DNA of 45,532 bases from Arthrobacter sp. (GTDB lineage: Bacteria > Actinomycetota > Actinomycetes > Actinomycetales > Micrococcaceae), in NCBI RefSeq assembly GCF_030540645.1, contig NZ_JAUNVV010000017.1:3842-49373 (forward strand), written 5' to 3'. Both the position numbers and the translations under genes were made by a program. The first letter of the stretch is position 1. The number at the start of each line of letters is the position of its first letter. The notes below the pieces were generated by a model. That model was not told the DNA's origin. It searched no databases and saw only the letters and a program-made list of their open reading frames with translations. This document shows positions 1 to 8,770 of this stretch, one piece after another.

Positions 1-1711
1 GAAGACACCGGGGTGCCAGTCTCACCATCAGTGAACACGGAAATACCCCCGCGCAGGCGGGGAAGACCTTGTTGTCCAGGTGCCGGGTCGTGCGTTGCCG
101 GAAATACCCCGCGCACGCGGGGAAGACATCTTTCCCATACCGTTGGCCTCTTTGGTCATGGAAATACCCCCGCGCACGCGGGGAAGACGGGCCGCATTCA
201 AACAGAACGGATACCAAGCCGGAAATACCCGCGCACGCGGGGAAAACCAACCATGGCTTTCATTTGTGCCACAGTCGTCGGAAATACCCCCGCGCACGCG
301 GGGAAGACACGTCGGCAGCGCGTAGGCCGCGCCATTGACAGGAAATACCCCCGCGCACGCGGGGAAGACCCTACCCGCGTGAAACCAACCAGTTCCAACC
401 CGGAAATACCCCCGCGCACGCGGGGAAGACTCGGTCACAGCAATGTCGTCACCGGTGTAGTGGGAAATACCCCCGCGCACGCGGGGAAGACACCACCCCT
501 CTGGCAGCCGCCCTGTACGGACCGGAAATACCCCCGCGCACGCGGGGAAGACGGGTTGACACGGCCATATGTGCCGTTGGTGTTGGAAATACCCCCGCGC
601 ACGCGGGGAAGACTTTCTTGATGGGCTTCCAGACTTTCACGAATAGGAAATACCCCCGCGCATGCGGGGAAGACTCACGCAATACCCCGGTGTTTGGGCA
701 GTCATAGGAAATACCCCCGCGCACGCGGGGAAGACTTGACCCACCAGCCGTGATCGTCCTCGCCCATGGAAATACCCCCGCGCACGCGGGGAAGACCCAT
801 GGCCGATGACACGCCGAAGATTGATTTTGGAAATACCCCCGCGCACGCGGGGAAGACACTTTTGTTGCGGTCCTCCTGCTCTCCGTTGCGGAAATACCCC
901 CGCGCACGCGGGGAAGACCGGCACCGGCACACTATCCGTACACACCAACCGGAAATACCCCCGCGCACGCGGGGAAGACTCTGCCGCGTCTATCCGCGTC
1001 GATGCTGAGACGGAAATACCCCCGCGCACGCGGGGAAGACCTCTTGCCCTGGTGGATAAGATCCGCGATTCGGGAAATACCCCCGCGCACGCGGGGAAGA
1101 CCGACCGCACCGGGCAACCCTACGTGCCGTCCATGAAATACCCCCGCGCACGCGGGGAAGACTTGACTGTGGCAGCGATTGGTTGGTTGCAGTAGGAAAT
1201 ACCCCCGCGCACGCGGGGAAGACACTGGGACGCCGCCGATGGTTGGGAGTATGTGGGAAATACCCCCGCGCACGCGGGGAAGACCGGTATACGCCTGCTG
1301 CGGCGTCTCCTAGCCCGGAAATACCCCCGCGCACGCGGGGAAGACAAGGAGCGTCGAAACCATGGCTGTGGGGAATGGGAAATACCCCCGCGCACGCGGG
1401 GAAGACTCACGCTCCCAGTCCTCCAACGCTTCCCATGCGGAAATACCCCCGCGCACGCGGGGAAGACAAGTAGTCAGCCAGTGCGCGCCCGGTCGGCTCG
1501 GAAATACCCCCGCGCACGCGGGGAAGACGGATAGGGACATCCTGCCCACGCGCCTTGCCCGGAAATACCCCCGCGCACGCGGGGAAGACGGAAGGCTTGC
1601 TTAGGTGTTGGGTCGCTGTAAGGAAATACCCCCGCGCACGCGGGGAAGACCAATGCCCTTGTGAATCCGGTTATACCCTTGTGGAAATACCCCCGCGCAC
1701 GCGGGGAAGAC
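1..1711 (-). CRISPR. Type I-E CRISPR array, 28 complete repeats, open at left edge
   Basis: The array has 28 complete repeats, starting at 39, 100, 160, 221, 280, 341 and then every 61 bases to 1683, plus the last six bases of another repeat at 1-6, so 28 spacers are visible. The usual repeat is 29 nt with a palindromic centre (CCCCGCGCACGCGGGG on the plus strand), and spacers are 32 nt. Read on the minus strand, the repeat begins GTCTTCCCCGCG and ends GGTATTTCC, the usual I-E orientation, so crRNA is probably transcribed right to left. Repeat variants cluster at the left: C to G in the repeat at 39, 28 nt at 100, 27 nt with GGAAAAC at 221. Such decay is typical of the leader-distal end. Two further single-base variants lie at 646 (GCGCATGCG) and 1134 (first base T). 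The newest spacers should lie near 1683. Confidence 0.98.
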
Positions 1712-1810
1712 CCTAACTGACCTGCGGATTCATGGATTCGTGTCAGGGGTTTCGCTCGGTTGAGCGGCCGGGTCGTCCATATGCTGAGTATATCGGGTGG
1801 CGATGAGCTG
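1712..1810 (-). promoter_or_regulatory. Probable CRISPR leader and promoter inside the 3' end of cas2
   Basis: Only 18 bases separate the cas2 stop (1730-1732) from the leader-proximal repeat ending at 1711, so there is no free intergenic leader. On the minus strand a good -10 hexamer, TATACT, lies at 1787-1792 within cas2; initiation near 1780 would give a leader of about 68 nt. The last 17 codons of cas2, beyond the point where E. coli Cas2 ends, fall in this region. The -35 box is weak (GGACTG-like), so the promoter is an inference; the array could also be read through from the cas operon. Confidence 0.4.
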
Positions 1811-2068
1811 CAGTCCGTCTAAGTTAATGACTTCCGGCGGGTCCGTTCCTGCGGTGCGGAACGAATATCCTTGTTCCATGTTTTGGTCAGTTATCACCAT
1901 GGCCATGGATCCTGTTTTCAGGTCTTTGCTTGTCCGTTCCCACATGCGTTCTGCAACTGTTGGGCTGGTCCGTCCGACGAAGACTCCGGGTACAACTTCC
2001 GAAAGGAACCTGCCCAGGTATCCCCGGAGGTGGTCTGGGACTGCCCTGGCTATGATTACTGCGATCAT
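1730..2068 (-). CDS. cas2: CRISPR-associated endoribonuclease/integrase subunit Cas2 (type I-E)
   Basis: Cas2e is the structural partner of Cas1 in the spacer-acquisition complex (Cas1 tetramer bridged by a Cas2 dimer). The 112-residue protein matches the I-E family: the N-terminal strand MIAVIIARAVPDHLRGYLGR, then GVFVG, a W near residue 43, and the family ending NLDGLQLIATRYTQ. E. coli Cas2 stops at the equivalent of about residue 95; here 17 more residues follow (HMDDPAAQPSETPDTNP), and their codons overlap the presumed array leader. The start codon overlaps the cas1 stop in an ATGA (2065-2068), so translation is probably coupled. It is the last gene before the array. Confidence 0.96.
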   Translation of the reverse strand: MIAVIIARAVPDHLRGYLGRFLSEVVPGVFVGRTSPTVAERMWERTSKDLKTGSMAMVITDQNMEQGYSFRTAGTDPPEVINLDGLQLIATRYTQHMDDPAAQPSETPDTNP

Positions 2069-2994
2069 TGGCCGTCTCCGTAGTTGGTGTGTCCAGATGA
2101 TTCAGTCGTTTCGCCTACGAGCCGATCATCATCGCGATCCGGGAGGTGGGGTGAAAGTACGGTCATCAGCGCGTCAACCATTTCGGGGAGGATCTTCTTT
2201 CGGTGGATGGCTTGTCGCACGCCTATTCGTACAGCGGCCATTGGATCGTCCTCGGCGGCTGAGGAAAATGCCAGCGGTATCGTAACGGAGGGCTTGTAGA
2301 GGTCGGCAAGGTCAAAGAGCATGGACCGCTGGTTTCCGCGATGGATAATGCCAAGGGCAGGGTTGGCGCCTATGGCTGTGCATGCTGCTGCCGCGCACCC
2401 GTAGAGGATTGAATTGCCCAAATTGAGTCCAGTATTGACCGGATCCCCGGAGAGAACGTCACGTTTGAAACCCATGATTTTGTGTTGGCGGGCGAGCTTT
2501 TGGTATAGGTCGCGGATAGTTCGGCCTTCGATACCGCGCATGGAATTTACGGTGCCGCCGGGAAGCATTTCTATCCCCAGTTGCCGCTTGTAGAGTTTCA
2601 CTGCTGCCGTCTTGACTGCTTCCGTATCGGAAACGAGGTGGGCTTGTGCGATGGCCCACCGTGCCGAGGAAGTCAGCGGTGTTGCCGCTGCGTAGGCGTT
2701 GGATCCTCCGGTGCCGGTGAAGACCACTGTTGTTCCTGAGCGTGTCAGGGACGTCATGGCTGGGTGGCTGATGGACGTGCCCGGACCAAGTGCCAAAACG
2801 GCGAGTCCACCGGCGGGGAGCTGGATGCGCTTCTTTGATTTTTCGCCTTCGTCGTTTTGCATGGCCCAGACACCGGTGCGTCCTTGATAGATGACAGCCA
2901 TGTCTATGTAGGCAAAGGAGACCCGGTCTTCAAGGCGGACCTGATGTCCTGCCGGAAGCGTTGCGAAGGCCAGTGCTTGTTGGGAATATGTCAT
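2065..2994 (-). CDS. cas1: CRISPR-associated integrase Cas1 (type I-E)
   Basis: Cas1e is the metal-dependent integrase that inserts new spacers at the leader end of the array. The 309-residue length is typical. The three metal-binding positions are recognisable: Glu156 in MRGIEGRT, His218 in GIIHRGNQ, and Asp228/Asp231 in LFDLADLYK, corresponding to E. coli E141, H208 and D218/D221. The start codon overlaps the cas3 stop in TGATG (2992-2996) and the stop overlaps cas2 in ATGA. Having an intact cas1-cas2 pair next to regular, largely unmutated repeats suggests that the array can still acquire spacers. Confidence 0.98.
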   Translation of the reverse strand: MTYSQQALAFATLPAGHQVRLEDRVSFAYIDMAVIYQGRTGVWAMQNDEGEKSKKRIQLPAGGLAVLALGPGTSISHPAMTSLTRSGTTVVFTGTGGSNAYAAATPLTSSARWAIAQAHLVSDTEAVKTAAVKLYKRQLGIEMLPGGTVNSMRGIEGRTIRDLYQKLARQHKIMGFKRDVLSGDPVNTGLNLGNSILYGCAAAACTAIGANPALGIIHRGNQRSMLFDLADLYKPSVTIPLAFSSAAEDDPMAAVRIGVRQAIHRKKILPEMVDALMTVLSPHLPDRDDDRLVGETTESSGHTNYGDGQ

Positions 2995-5567
2995 CAGCGG
3001 GCATCCATATCGACGACGCCGAGCAGGGCGTCGTAACCGATGCCTGCCTGTCCGAGCACGACGGGAATCATATTTTGCAGGCTCCGTGTCTGCGGTGCCC
3101 AGAAGATGCCCAGTTCCAGAACCCGGCGTGCAAGCGCTCCGTTCAAGGGAACGCTGGCTTCCATGGCTTTCCGGAGTTGGTCCCGGTCCCGGGGAGTGAT
3201 TGTTTCAAGGTCCCGGATGCTTCCTGTCCAGGCTCCGGGTGCACCGTGTCCCGCGGCCGGGTCAATGATGAGGACCGTGACGCTGGGGGGTTCGATGAGC
3301 CTCGTCGCTGTCTGTTCATCCACATCATGGCCGGTCAGGCGCATGAAGAATTCCAGGTCGGTGTCGGGATTGATGATTTCGGAGGCGTTGATGACCACCC
3401 CGTCGGCTTTGGCGAAGCGGCGGGCATACTCAGAAATTTCTTCCTGTTCGGTCCAGTCCACTTCATCAAGGCGCAGGGCCGACGCTTCAACAAATGCTTG
3501 GCTGTCCTCGGGCATGTGCAGCCTTTCCCGACTGGTGAGGTACTTTTCAACCCGGTCCAATTCGGAGACGAAATACGGTAGGGCACCGTATTTTCCTGTA
3601 CCGCGGACAATTTGCAGGGGCAGTTCGCAGATTCCTGGCAACCGGGCCGGCCGGTGCGGGTCCTCATGGCGCCAGACACGTCCGGCACGTTGGATGATCG
3701 AGGGAGCCGGCGCCAGGTCGGTGGACATGGCGTCAAGGTCGATGTCCAGGGATGCCTCGATGGCCTGGGTTCCCACCACGACCGTTCCCGCACCGGTGCC
3801 GCCCCTGCCGATTTCGGTGAGCAGCCGGTCGGCTGCGTCCCGGCGGTGCCCGGCGGTCATGCGGGAATGCAGAACAATTGGGTGCAGTCCCAGTCCCTGC
3901 AGGCCCCGTGCGGTTTCTTGGGCCCGCCGGACGGTGTTCACCACGAGACCGAGCCGGGCATTCGGGGCAGCGGCCTTCATTGCTGCAGCCCAGGTGAGGT
4001 GCGCGTGGACGGGGTTCTTGGCCTCGATAGTTTTCACGGAGATGCTGTAACTGGGCTGGCCCATGGTCTCCGGCCTGCCGGGGACGTGTTCGTGGGAGGG
4101 GAAGCTGATCGGTTCGGGTTGCCAGTCGGCGCTGTAAGCCTGGGCGAACCTGTCGCGTTGCCATTGGGGAAGTGTCGCGGAGAGGAGGGTGACCCGGGTC
4201 CCGGTAGCTCCCCACCATTTCATGAGTTGTTCCGCCAGTGCGCTCTGATACTGGTCCATCAGGTGCGCTTCGTCGATGACGATGTGGGCATTGGCGAGGG
4301 TCAGTAGCCGAAGATGTGCCCACTTGGTGCGCAGGGAACCGGCCAGGACCTGGTCGATGGTTGCCACCGACACCGGTGCGAGCAGTCGTGCCGTGCCGTT
4401 ACGGAGGAATTCAGAAGGGATCAGGCCACCCTCGCAGGGGCTGCCTTTGTGGTCCTCATGCTCCGTGCAGGAGCCCCCGCACCCGGCCGTGTCATGTTCG
4501 GATGTTTCTGCGTAGAAGTCCTCGACGGTGGCCAGGCGATGTGCGAGTTCGGCGACGTTTCCCGTGCCTTGGTAAGCCTTCTGGATGCGCTTCATCATGG
4601 CGTTGGTCGTGGCCTGGGTGGGCAGGGCAAAGATGAGGCGTTCATTTTCCTGTGCATGTCGGAGCAAGGCCGCCTCGGTTTTGCCGTTGCCTGTCGGCGC
4701 CATCGCGATCCACAGCCCGCCCCCGGAGAATAGTGCCGCTTCCTGGAGGGGGCGCAGCTCATAGTTCCCGGCAATGGAGGTGCGGGCGTTCTTGAAGTCC
4801 TTGTAAAGGCCAAGAGTGTCAGGCAGGCGGGTGGCGAAGAACTCTCTGCGCACTGCCATCCACTTTTCAGGGTCGTTGATGTCCAGCAGGCCTTGGTCCA
4901 TGTCTTTTTGTGCCTGTTGAACGGCCTGAAGCTCGGAGGCGGTCCGGTCCGCAAGAACCACGAGGCCGGCGATGAGGATGGCCACATCCGGCGGGGCCTG
5001 CGGGAACACTCCCTCAGGGTCCAATCCGCACGCGGCAAGAACGTCGCTGCGGAGCTTGTCACGGGACAGTTTCCACGCACCGCCAGCTGACTTGGTGAAC
5101 GCACGGGCCTCGGAACTTGTCGGACACTCAAACCTGCCATGGTGGCCCAACGCCGATACTGCCAGCCATTCAGCGCTGGCACAGTCCCCGAAGTCCAGGT
5201 CCCCTAAGGCCAGGGACAGTGCGGAAACCTTCTCGTGTCGGCGTAACTGTCCCAGGCGTTCTGCCGGAACATCGAGGCTGTACCCCTCGGCCACCAGCGC
5301 CTTGCGGGTTACACCGTGCCATGGCTCCTGCGTTCTGGCGAGCAGTTGCCCGGCGAACACCGGGTTCGCTTTTCCAATGTCATGAAGTCCGGCGGCGGCG
5401 GCGACCTGCGCGCGGGCGCCGGGACCGAGGGAATCTTCGATATGTGCCCGCAACCCCGCCCTGAGCCAGTGGTCCCACAACACTGTTGCCGAAGCTGCGG
5501 TGTCCAGAAGGTGGCTGATGAGCGGGTATGCTTCCCCGAGTCCGTGCCGCTTGCTCCACAAAGCCAT
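2994..5567 (-). CDS. cas3: CRISPR-associated helicase-nuclease Cas3 (type I)
   Basis: Cas3 is recruited by target-bound Cascade and degrades DNA by 3'-5' unwinding and HD-nuclease cleavage. The 857-residue protein has an N-terminal HD domain (His19 in ISHLLDTA, HD at about 62-63 in AGLHDIGKANPVF, then GHHGRF) and a superfamily 2 helicase domain with Walker A MAPTGNGKTEA near 290, DEAH in VIDEAHLMD near 431, SATLP, and a C-terminal QRAGRVWRHE motif. I chose the ATG at 5567, two bases after the cas6e stop, because conserved sequence begins at MALWSKRHGLG; the frame stays open for 12 more codons upstream. In most I-E loci cas3 precedes cse1, but here it lies between cas6e and cas1. Confidence 0.97.
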   Translation of the reverse strand: MALWSKRHGLGEAYPLISHLLDTAASATVLWDHWLRAGLRAHIEDSLGPGARAQVAAAAGLHDIGKANPVFAGQLLARTQEPWHGVTRKALVAEGYSLDVPAERLGQLRRHEKVSALSLALGDLDFGDCASAEWLAVSALGHHGRFECPTSSEARAFTKSAGGAWKLSRDKLRSDVLAACGLDPEGVFPQAPPDVAILIAGLVVLADRTASELQAVQQAQKDMDQGLLDINDPEKWMAVRREFFATRLPDTLGLYKDFKNARTSIAGNYELRPLQEAALFSGGGLWIAMAPTGNGKTEAALLRHAQENERLIFALPTQATTNAMMKRIQKAYQGTGNVAELAHRLATVEDFYAETSEHDTAGCGGSCTEHEDHKGSPCEGGLIPSEFLRNGTARLLAPVSVATIDQVLAGSLRTKWAHLRLLTLANAHIVIDEAHLMDQYQSALAEQLMKWWGATGTRVTLLSATLPQWQRDRFAQAYSADWQPEPISFPSHEHVPGRPETMGQPSYSISVKTIEAKNPVHAHLTWAAAMKAAAPNARLGLVVNTVRRAQETARGLQGLGLHPIVLHSRMTAGHRRDAADRLLTEIGRGGTGAGTVVVGTQAIEASLDIDLDAMSTDLAPAPSIIQRAGRVWRHEDPHRPARLPGICELPLQIVRGTGKYGALPYFVSELDRVEKYLTSRERLHMPEDSQAFVEASALRLDEVDWTEQEEISEYARRFAKADGVVINASEIINPDTDLEFFMRLTGHDVDEQTATRLIEPPSVTVLIIDPAAGHGAPGAWTGSIRDLETITPRDRDQLRKAMEASVPLNGALARRVLELGIFWAPQTRSLQNMIPVVLGQAGIGYDALLGVVDMDAR

Positions 5568-5569
5568 GG

Positions 5570-6238
5570 TTAGTAGACCGGCTTGACGGTCAGCAGACCG
5601 CACCCGTAGTTCTTGGCCCGGCCGATGCCGGCGGCCAGCAGAACAGCGAGTTTCTCCGGGTCCTCAATGACGCCGAAGCCGTCCACCAAATCTGTCTGCA
5701 CGGTGCGCCCGGCTTTGTTCCCGATGACGTGGCGGTCATGGTTGAGCAGTTCCACCGCTCCAATGGCATCGGTGACTTTATCCGCCACCCATTCGGTCAT
5801 GGCCGGACCGGTGTTGGTAGGGTCATCGTCACGCGGGACACTGCCTGACATGGTTGAGCGGGTTCTCTTGCGACCATCGACGATGACGCTGGTGCCGTGG
5901 CGACGGACCGCATTGGCACTGAGCCGGAAAGCAACCGGAGTCCCGGCGGCCGGTGCCGCGGGCTCCTCACGGGTGAGCAGACCGGGCAAGGTGGTCTGCG
6001 GCACAAGGGCGGAACGGATGAGCAAGGCAGGGGCCCTGCCCGGAACTGCCGGCTCGAGCCGGAAAAGGATGCCGGCGGCGGCGCGTGGGCTCGGGCCGCC
6101 AAGGGGCCCGAAAAGACGCATGACGCTGCCGTGCAGTGCCAGAGGGTCATTAATGCTTTTCGGACCAGGCATCCCGTTGCGTCCGCTGAACAGGGTGTGC
6201 AGCGCGATCAGGGACAGAAAAGTGGGGGGGCGGGTCAT
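5570..6238 (-). CDS. cas6e: CRISPR RNA endonuclease Cas6e
   Basis: Cas6e (CasE/Cse3) cuts pre-crRNA at the repeat hairpin and stays bound to the crRNA 3' end in Cascade. From the ATG at 6238 the protein is 222 residues. It has the first ferredoxin strand (FLSLIAL), the probable catalytic histidine His36 in DPLALHGSVM, and a glycine-rich C-terminal loop GIGRAKNYGCGLLTV like that of the E. coli enzyme. GAGG lies six to seven bases before this ATG. The frame is open further upstream to a TTG at 6403, overlapping cas5e, but the extra 55 residues do not resemble the family and I do not include them. That leaves about 125 bases between cas5e and cas6e, unusual in an otherwise compact operon. Confidence 0.92.
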   Translation of the reverse strand: MTRPPTFLSLIALHTLFSGRNGMPGPKSINDPLALHGSVMRLFGPLGGPSPRAAAGILFRLEPAVPGRAPALLIRSALVPQTTLPGLLTREEPAAPAAGTPVAFRLSANAVRRHGTSVIVDGRKRTRSTMSGSVPRDDDPTNTGPAMTEWVADKVTDAIGAVELLNHDRHVIGNKAGRTVQTDLVDGFGVIEDPEKLAVLLAAGIGRAKNYGCGLLTVKPVY

Positions 6239-6363
6239 TCGGGGCCTCATTTTCGGGAGTGCGTTATATGCTGCGTCATAAACTCTGGCGGGGTTTTCCT
6301 GCACTGTCTGCAGGCATTCGATCCCCGCCAGGCAGCGCCGCCACGGTGAAGGGGCGGTGATTG

Positions 6364-7038
6364 TTATCCGCGCAGAGGGATCGTTGCGTGGGAAGCCCAC
6401 CAATCCGTGCGCTCCGTTAGCGGCCGCTGCGGGACGGTGACGGTCCGGTCCGGGTAGGTATTGTCCCGGCCATCGAGCACATGGACACCCAGGGCCCCTG
6501 AGTGTCCGGACGGGGCCCTCTCCAACAGGGTTTCTTCGCCTGCACCCAGAAGAAAGGGGAACGACGGGGCGAAGGACTTCCGTCCCAGGTAGGGGCTGAA
6601 TCCGGGGGTCGCGAAGGCCTGGACCAGTTCATGGGTTCTTTCCGGATGCCCGAGACGGACGATGAACTCAGCCCCGGCCAGGTAGGTGCGTTTGACGATG
6701 GCCGTGCCTTTTTGTGCGTCAGGGGTGAAAGATGCCGGGGCTTTGCCTTTCTGTCCGGAGGCAGTCCAGATCCGTTCGATGAACGTCTGAACCTCGGGAC
6801 GCGGATTAATGGTCTGGAAATCCTTGCCGAGGACACCGGGGTTGTCGGCCCGCACGTCGATGGAGAGCTCTTCCAGCCACCGCGGCCATTCACCCTTCCG
6901 CGCCCCCAACGCGGCCGCGGCGAGACCGGTGACGCCACTGCGGCTGGGGATCAGTGCCGTATTCACATGGTTTCCCGTTACCCGGGGGCCGGCCCACGAC
7001 TGGTATGGCGCCGCGAAGCGCAGATACAGGCTGCTCAC
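6364..7038 (-). CDS. cas5e: Cascade subunit Cas5e
   Basis: Cas5e (CasD) binds the crRNA 5' handle and caps the Cas7 backbone. The protein is about 224 residues. It begins VSSLYLRFAAPYQSWAG, the usual Cas5e start, followed by the SRSGVTGLAAAALG segment and RTYLAGAEFIV. The C-terminal part carries PYLGRKSFAPSFPF, which matches the family's YLGRKSCPP region. I chose the GTG at 7038, whose GTGA overlaps the cas7e stop; an in-frame TTG at 7050 is the alternative. The gene sits in the canonical position between cas7e and cas6e. Confidence 0.94.
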   Translation of the reverse strand: MSSLYLRFAAPYQSWAGPRVTGNHVNTALIPSRSGVTGLAAAALGARKGEWPRWLEELSIDVRADNPGVLGKDFQTINPRPEVQTFIERIWTASGQKGKAPASFTPDAQKGTAIVKRTYLAGAEFIVRLGHPERTHELVQAFATPGFSPYLGRKSFAPSFPFLLGAGEETLLERAPSGHSGALGVHVLDGRDNTYPDRTVTVPQRPLTERTDWWASHATIPLRG

Positions 7039-8126
7039 GCCAGGATCCAATCGACAATCTGGGAACCGAGGCCCTCCACGCTGGTGCTCGCGGCGTGAAG
7101 GGATCCCAGACCGGAAGCAGTTCCCGCCACCAGGGACATCCCGAAGTTGCCTCCATCGAAGGCCAGCGCCGCGGCCCGCTGCTCTGCCAGACGCTTCACG
7201 GCCTGGTCGCCGTAACCGCCGTCCGGTCCCGGTAAGACGGGGGTTTCGAAGTCGTAGGCGAGGCGGTGGGATTGTTCCTCGGCAAGGACTGCCAGCGGTG
7301 CCACATAGGGCGCAGTCGCATTCTTCTTCCCAGAGGGAAGTTTGTAGATGAGCGATTCAATCATCAGGGCCAGTTGTTCTCGGGCGTTGTCAGCGCTGAT
7401 GCCGGTCCAGTTGCGCTTGAGCTGGTCGCGGTCTATCGTCACCGAGCGGTAGAAGACTCCGGAGGTGTACGAGGCGACACCGAGGAAGGAAGCCCCGGCA
7501 TGGACGGCCTTGGGGTCATCGTCAACCGTGGAAAAGTAGTCTGTCTCAATGACGGCCTTATGGACCGATATTGCGGGGCTGACCGCTATAGCGGCGACGG
7601 TGTTGGCATGGGGTGCGGCCGCGAACATGCGCCCGAAAGCAGCAATGGACAAGGAGCCTGTCACCCCGTTCTCCACGAAGACAATGGGTACTTCCTTTTC
7701 CCCCTTGCTTTCTCCCTTGCTCACGGTTGTGATGCCGGAGGCCACGGCGGCTGCGGCGGTCTCAATCTCCTCCATACTCAACCATGATGATGTCCCGCTC
7801 TCCTTGCCGGCAACATCGTCCCCGCCTGCATTCTTGACCAGGGCAGAGATCAGTTTCTTCGCCTCGGCCTCGGTGGTCTTTGCCTCACGCCCGGGGTTGA
7901 TTTCTCGGGCTCGTTCAGCGACGATACCGGCGAGACGGGTTGAACGGACGCTCCGGTCCAGTGACCGGATCTCATAGTCAGTGCGGGCTGCTCGCTTGAT
8001 GGCCTGGCTGGAGAGCATGCCGCGAAGCACCCCTCCAATGACTGCACGCTTGGGTGTGCCGGTATCGTCGCGGTTGAGATTGCTCCACGGGACGGTATTG
8101 ATGATGTGGAGGGTGAGGTTTTTCAA
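7035..8126 (-). CDS. cas7e: Cascade backbone subunit Cas7e
   Basis: Cas7e (CasC/Cse4) forms the six-copy backbone that holds the crRNA spacer. At 363 residues it has the usual length. Family features include the start LTLHIINTVPWSNLNRDD, KRAVIGGVLRGMLSSQAIKRA, the central SVHKAVIETDYFSTVDD and the C-terminal GGNFGMSLV. The start is a TTG at 8126, one base after the cse2 stop, with AGGAG seven bases upstream. This clear ribosome site decides the start although the codon is rare. The stop overlaps the cas5e GTG start. Confidence 0.96.
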   Translation of the reverse strand: MKNLTLHIINTVPWSNLNRDDTGTPKRAVIGGVLRGMLSSQAIKRAARTDYEIRSLDRSVRSTRLAGIVAERAREINPGREAKTTEAEAKKLISALVKNAGGDDVAGKESGTSSWLSMEEIETAAAAVASGITTVSKGESKGEKEVPIVFVENGVTGSLSIAAFGRMFAAAPHANTVAAIAVSPAISVHKAVIETDYFSTVDDDPKAVHAGASFLGVASYTSGVFYRSVTIDRDQLKRNWTGISADNAREQLALMIESLIYKLPSGKKNATAPYVAPLAVLAEEQSHRLAYDFETPVLPGPDGGYGDQAVKRLAEQRAAALAFDGGNFGMSLVAGTASGLGSLHAASTSVEGLGSQIVDWILA

Positions 8127-8127
8127 T

Positions 8128-8712
8128 TTACTGCTCCTGGATCTTGGTGTCGGTGATGCCGCTGCTGGGGATGCTTGCTGTATCGAAGGTCCAAGCCCCG
8201 TAATATTCCCCGATGGTCCTGCGTCGGAGAGACTGGGAGACTTCGGTGAAGCCGTTCCCCCAATGGGTCAAGAGCCGGCCAATACGGTAGAAGTCGAACC
8301 CCACGGGTGTACCGGAGGTGCTTCGTGCCAGGCTCAGGAACCGGCGGATTGTTGTGACAGCCTCTTCGAGATCCTGCTCTTGCAAAGTAGCCAGCCGGGA
8401 GGCGATCACATCCGGTTTGGCCGGGTCAAGAGAGTTCTTCCCGGACCGTTTCAAGCTGACGCTACGCAGCGAAGAGCCCAAGGAAAGGCTTGCCTGCGGA
8501 ATGTCGGGATAGGTGGCGGCAAGCCCCGCAGCCCGCAGGAACGCGGTTTTGTCCCTTTCCCTATCCACCCAGCGAAGGACCCATGGATACGCGTACTGCT
8601 CGGTGGTCGGCTCCAATCCGCGGGCCACAGCAGACCGAAACCTGGTGTCGTTGGCCCGTCGTGCCAGGACCTCACCGATAAGTTCTTTCAAATTGTCTTC
8701 AGCTTCGGCCAT
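8128..8712 (-). CDS. cse2: Cascade small subunit Cse2
   Basis: Cse2 (CasB) is the small subunit that, as a dimer, lines the belly of Cascade and stabilises the R-loop. The protein has 194 residues, mostly helical. It contains a family-like segment running from FYRIGRLLTHWGNGF through QSLRRRTIGEYYGAW near the C terminus. The ATG at 8712 has an AAGGAGG ribosome site at good spacing. Identification rests on these segments together with its position between cse1 and cas7e; Cse2 is the least conserved Cascade protein. Confidence 0.92.
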   Translation of the reverse strand: MAEAEDNLKELIGEVLARRANDTRFRSAVARGLEPTTEQYAYPWVLRWVDRERDKTAFLRAAGLAATYPDIPQASLSLGSSLRSVSLKRSGKNSLDPAKPDVIASRLATLQEQDLEEAVTTIRRFLSLARSTSGTPVGFDFYRIGRLLTHWGNGFTEVSQSLRRRTIGEYYGAWTFDTASIPSSGITDTKIQEQ

Positions 8713-8770
8713 ACCGGAGCCTCCTTAGATGTAGATGCAGCGAAACTGATGGCCCGCGAACGCGGAAAAC

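Noticed and set aside
13-1604. Many open frames on both strands across the first 1.6 kb
   Set aside because: They are repeated translations of the CRISPR repeat (for example the recurring NTPAHAGKT pattern) and not genes.
1-1711. Self-targeting spacers
   Set aside because: Reading spacers against the rest of the window by eye, I saw no match; a proper search on both strands is needed to exclude it.
3040-4307. Long plus-strand frames opposite cas3
   Set aside because: They are shadows in high-GC sequence; the minus strand encodes all Cas3 motifs.
6239-6403. N-terminal extension of cas6e
   Set aside because: The extra 55 residues start from TTG, overlap cas5e and do not resemble the family; conserved sequence begins just after the ATG at 6238.
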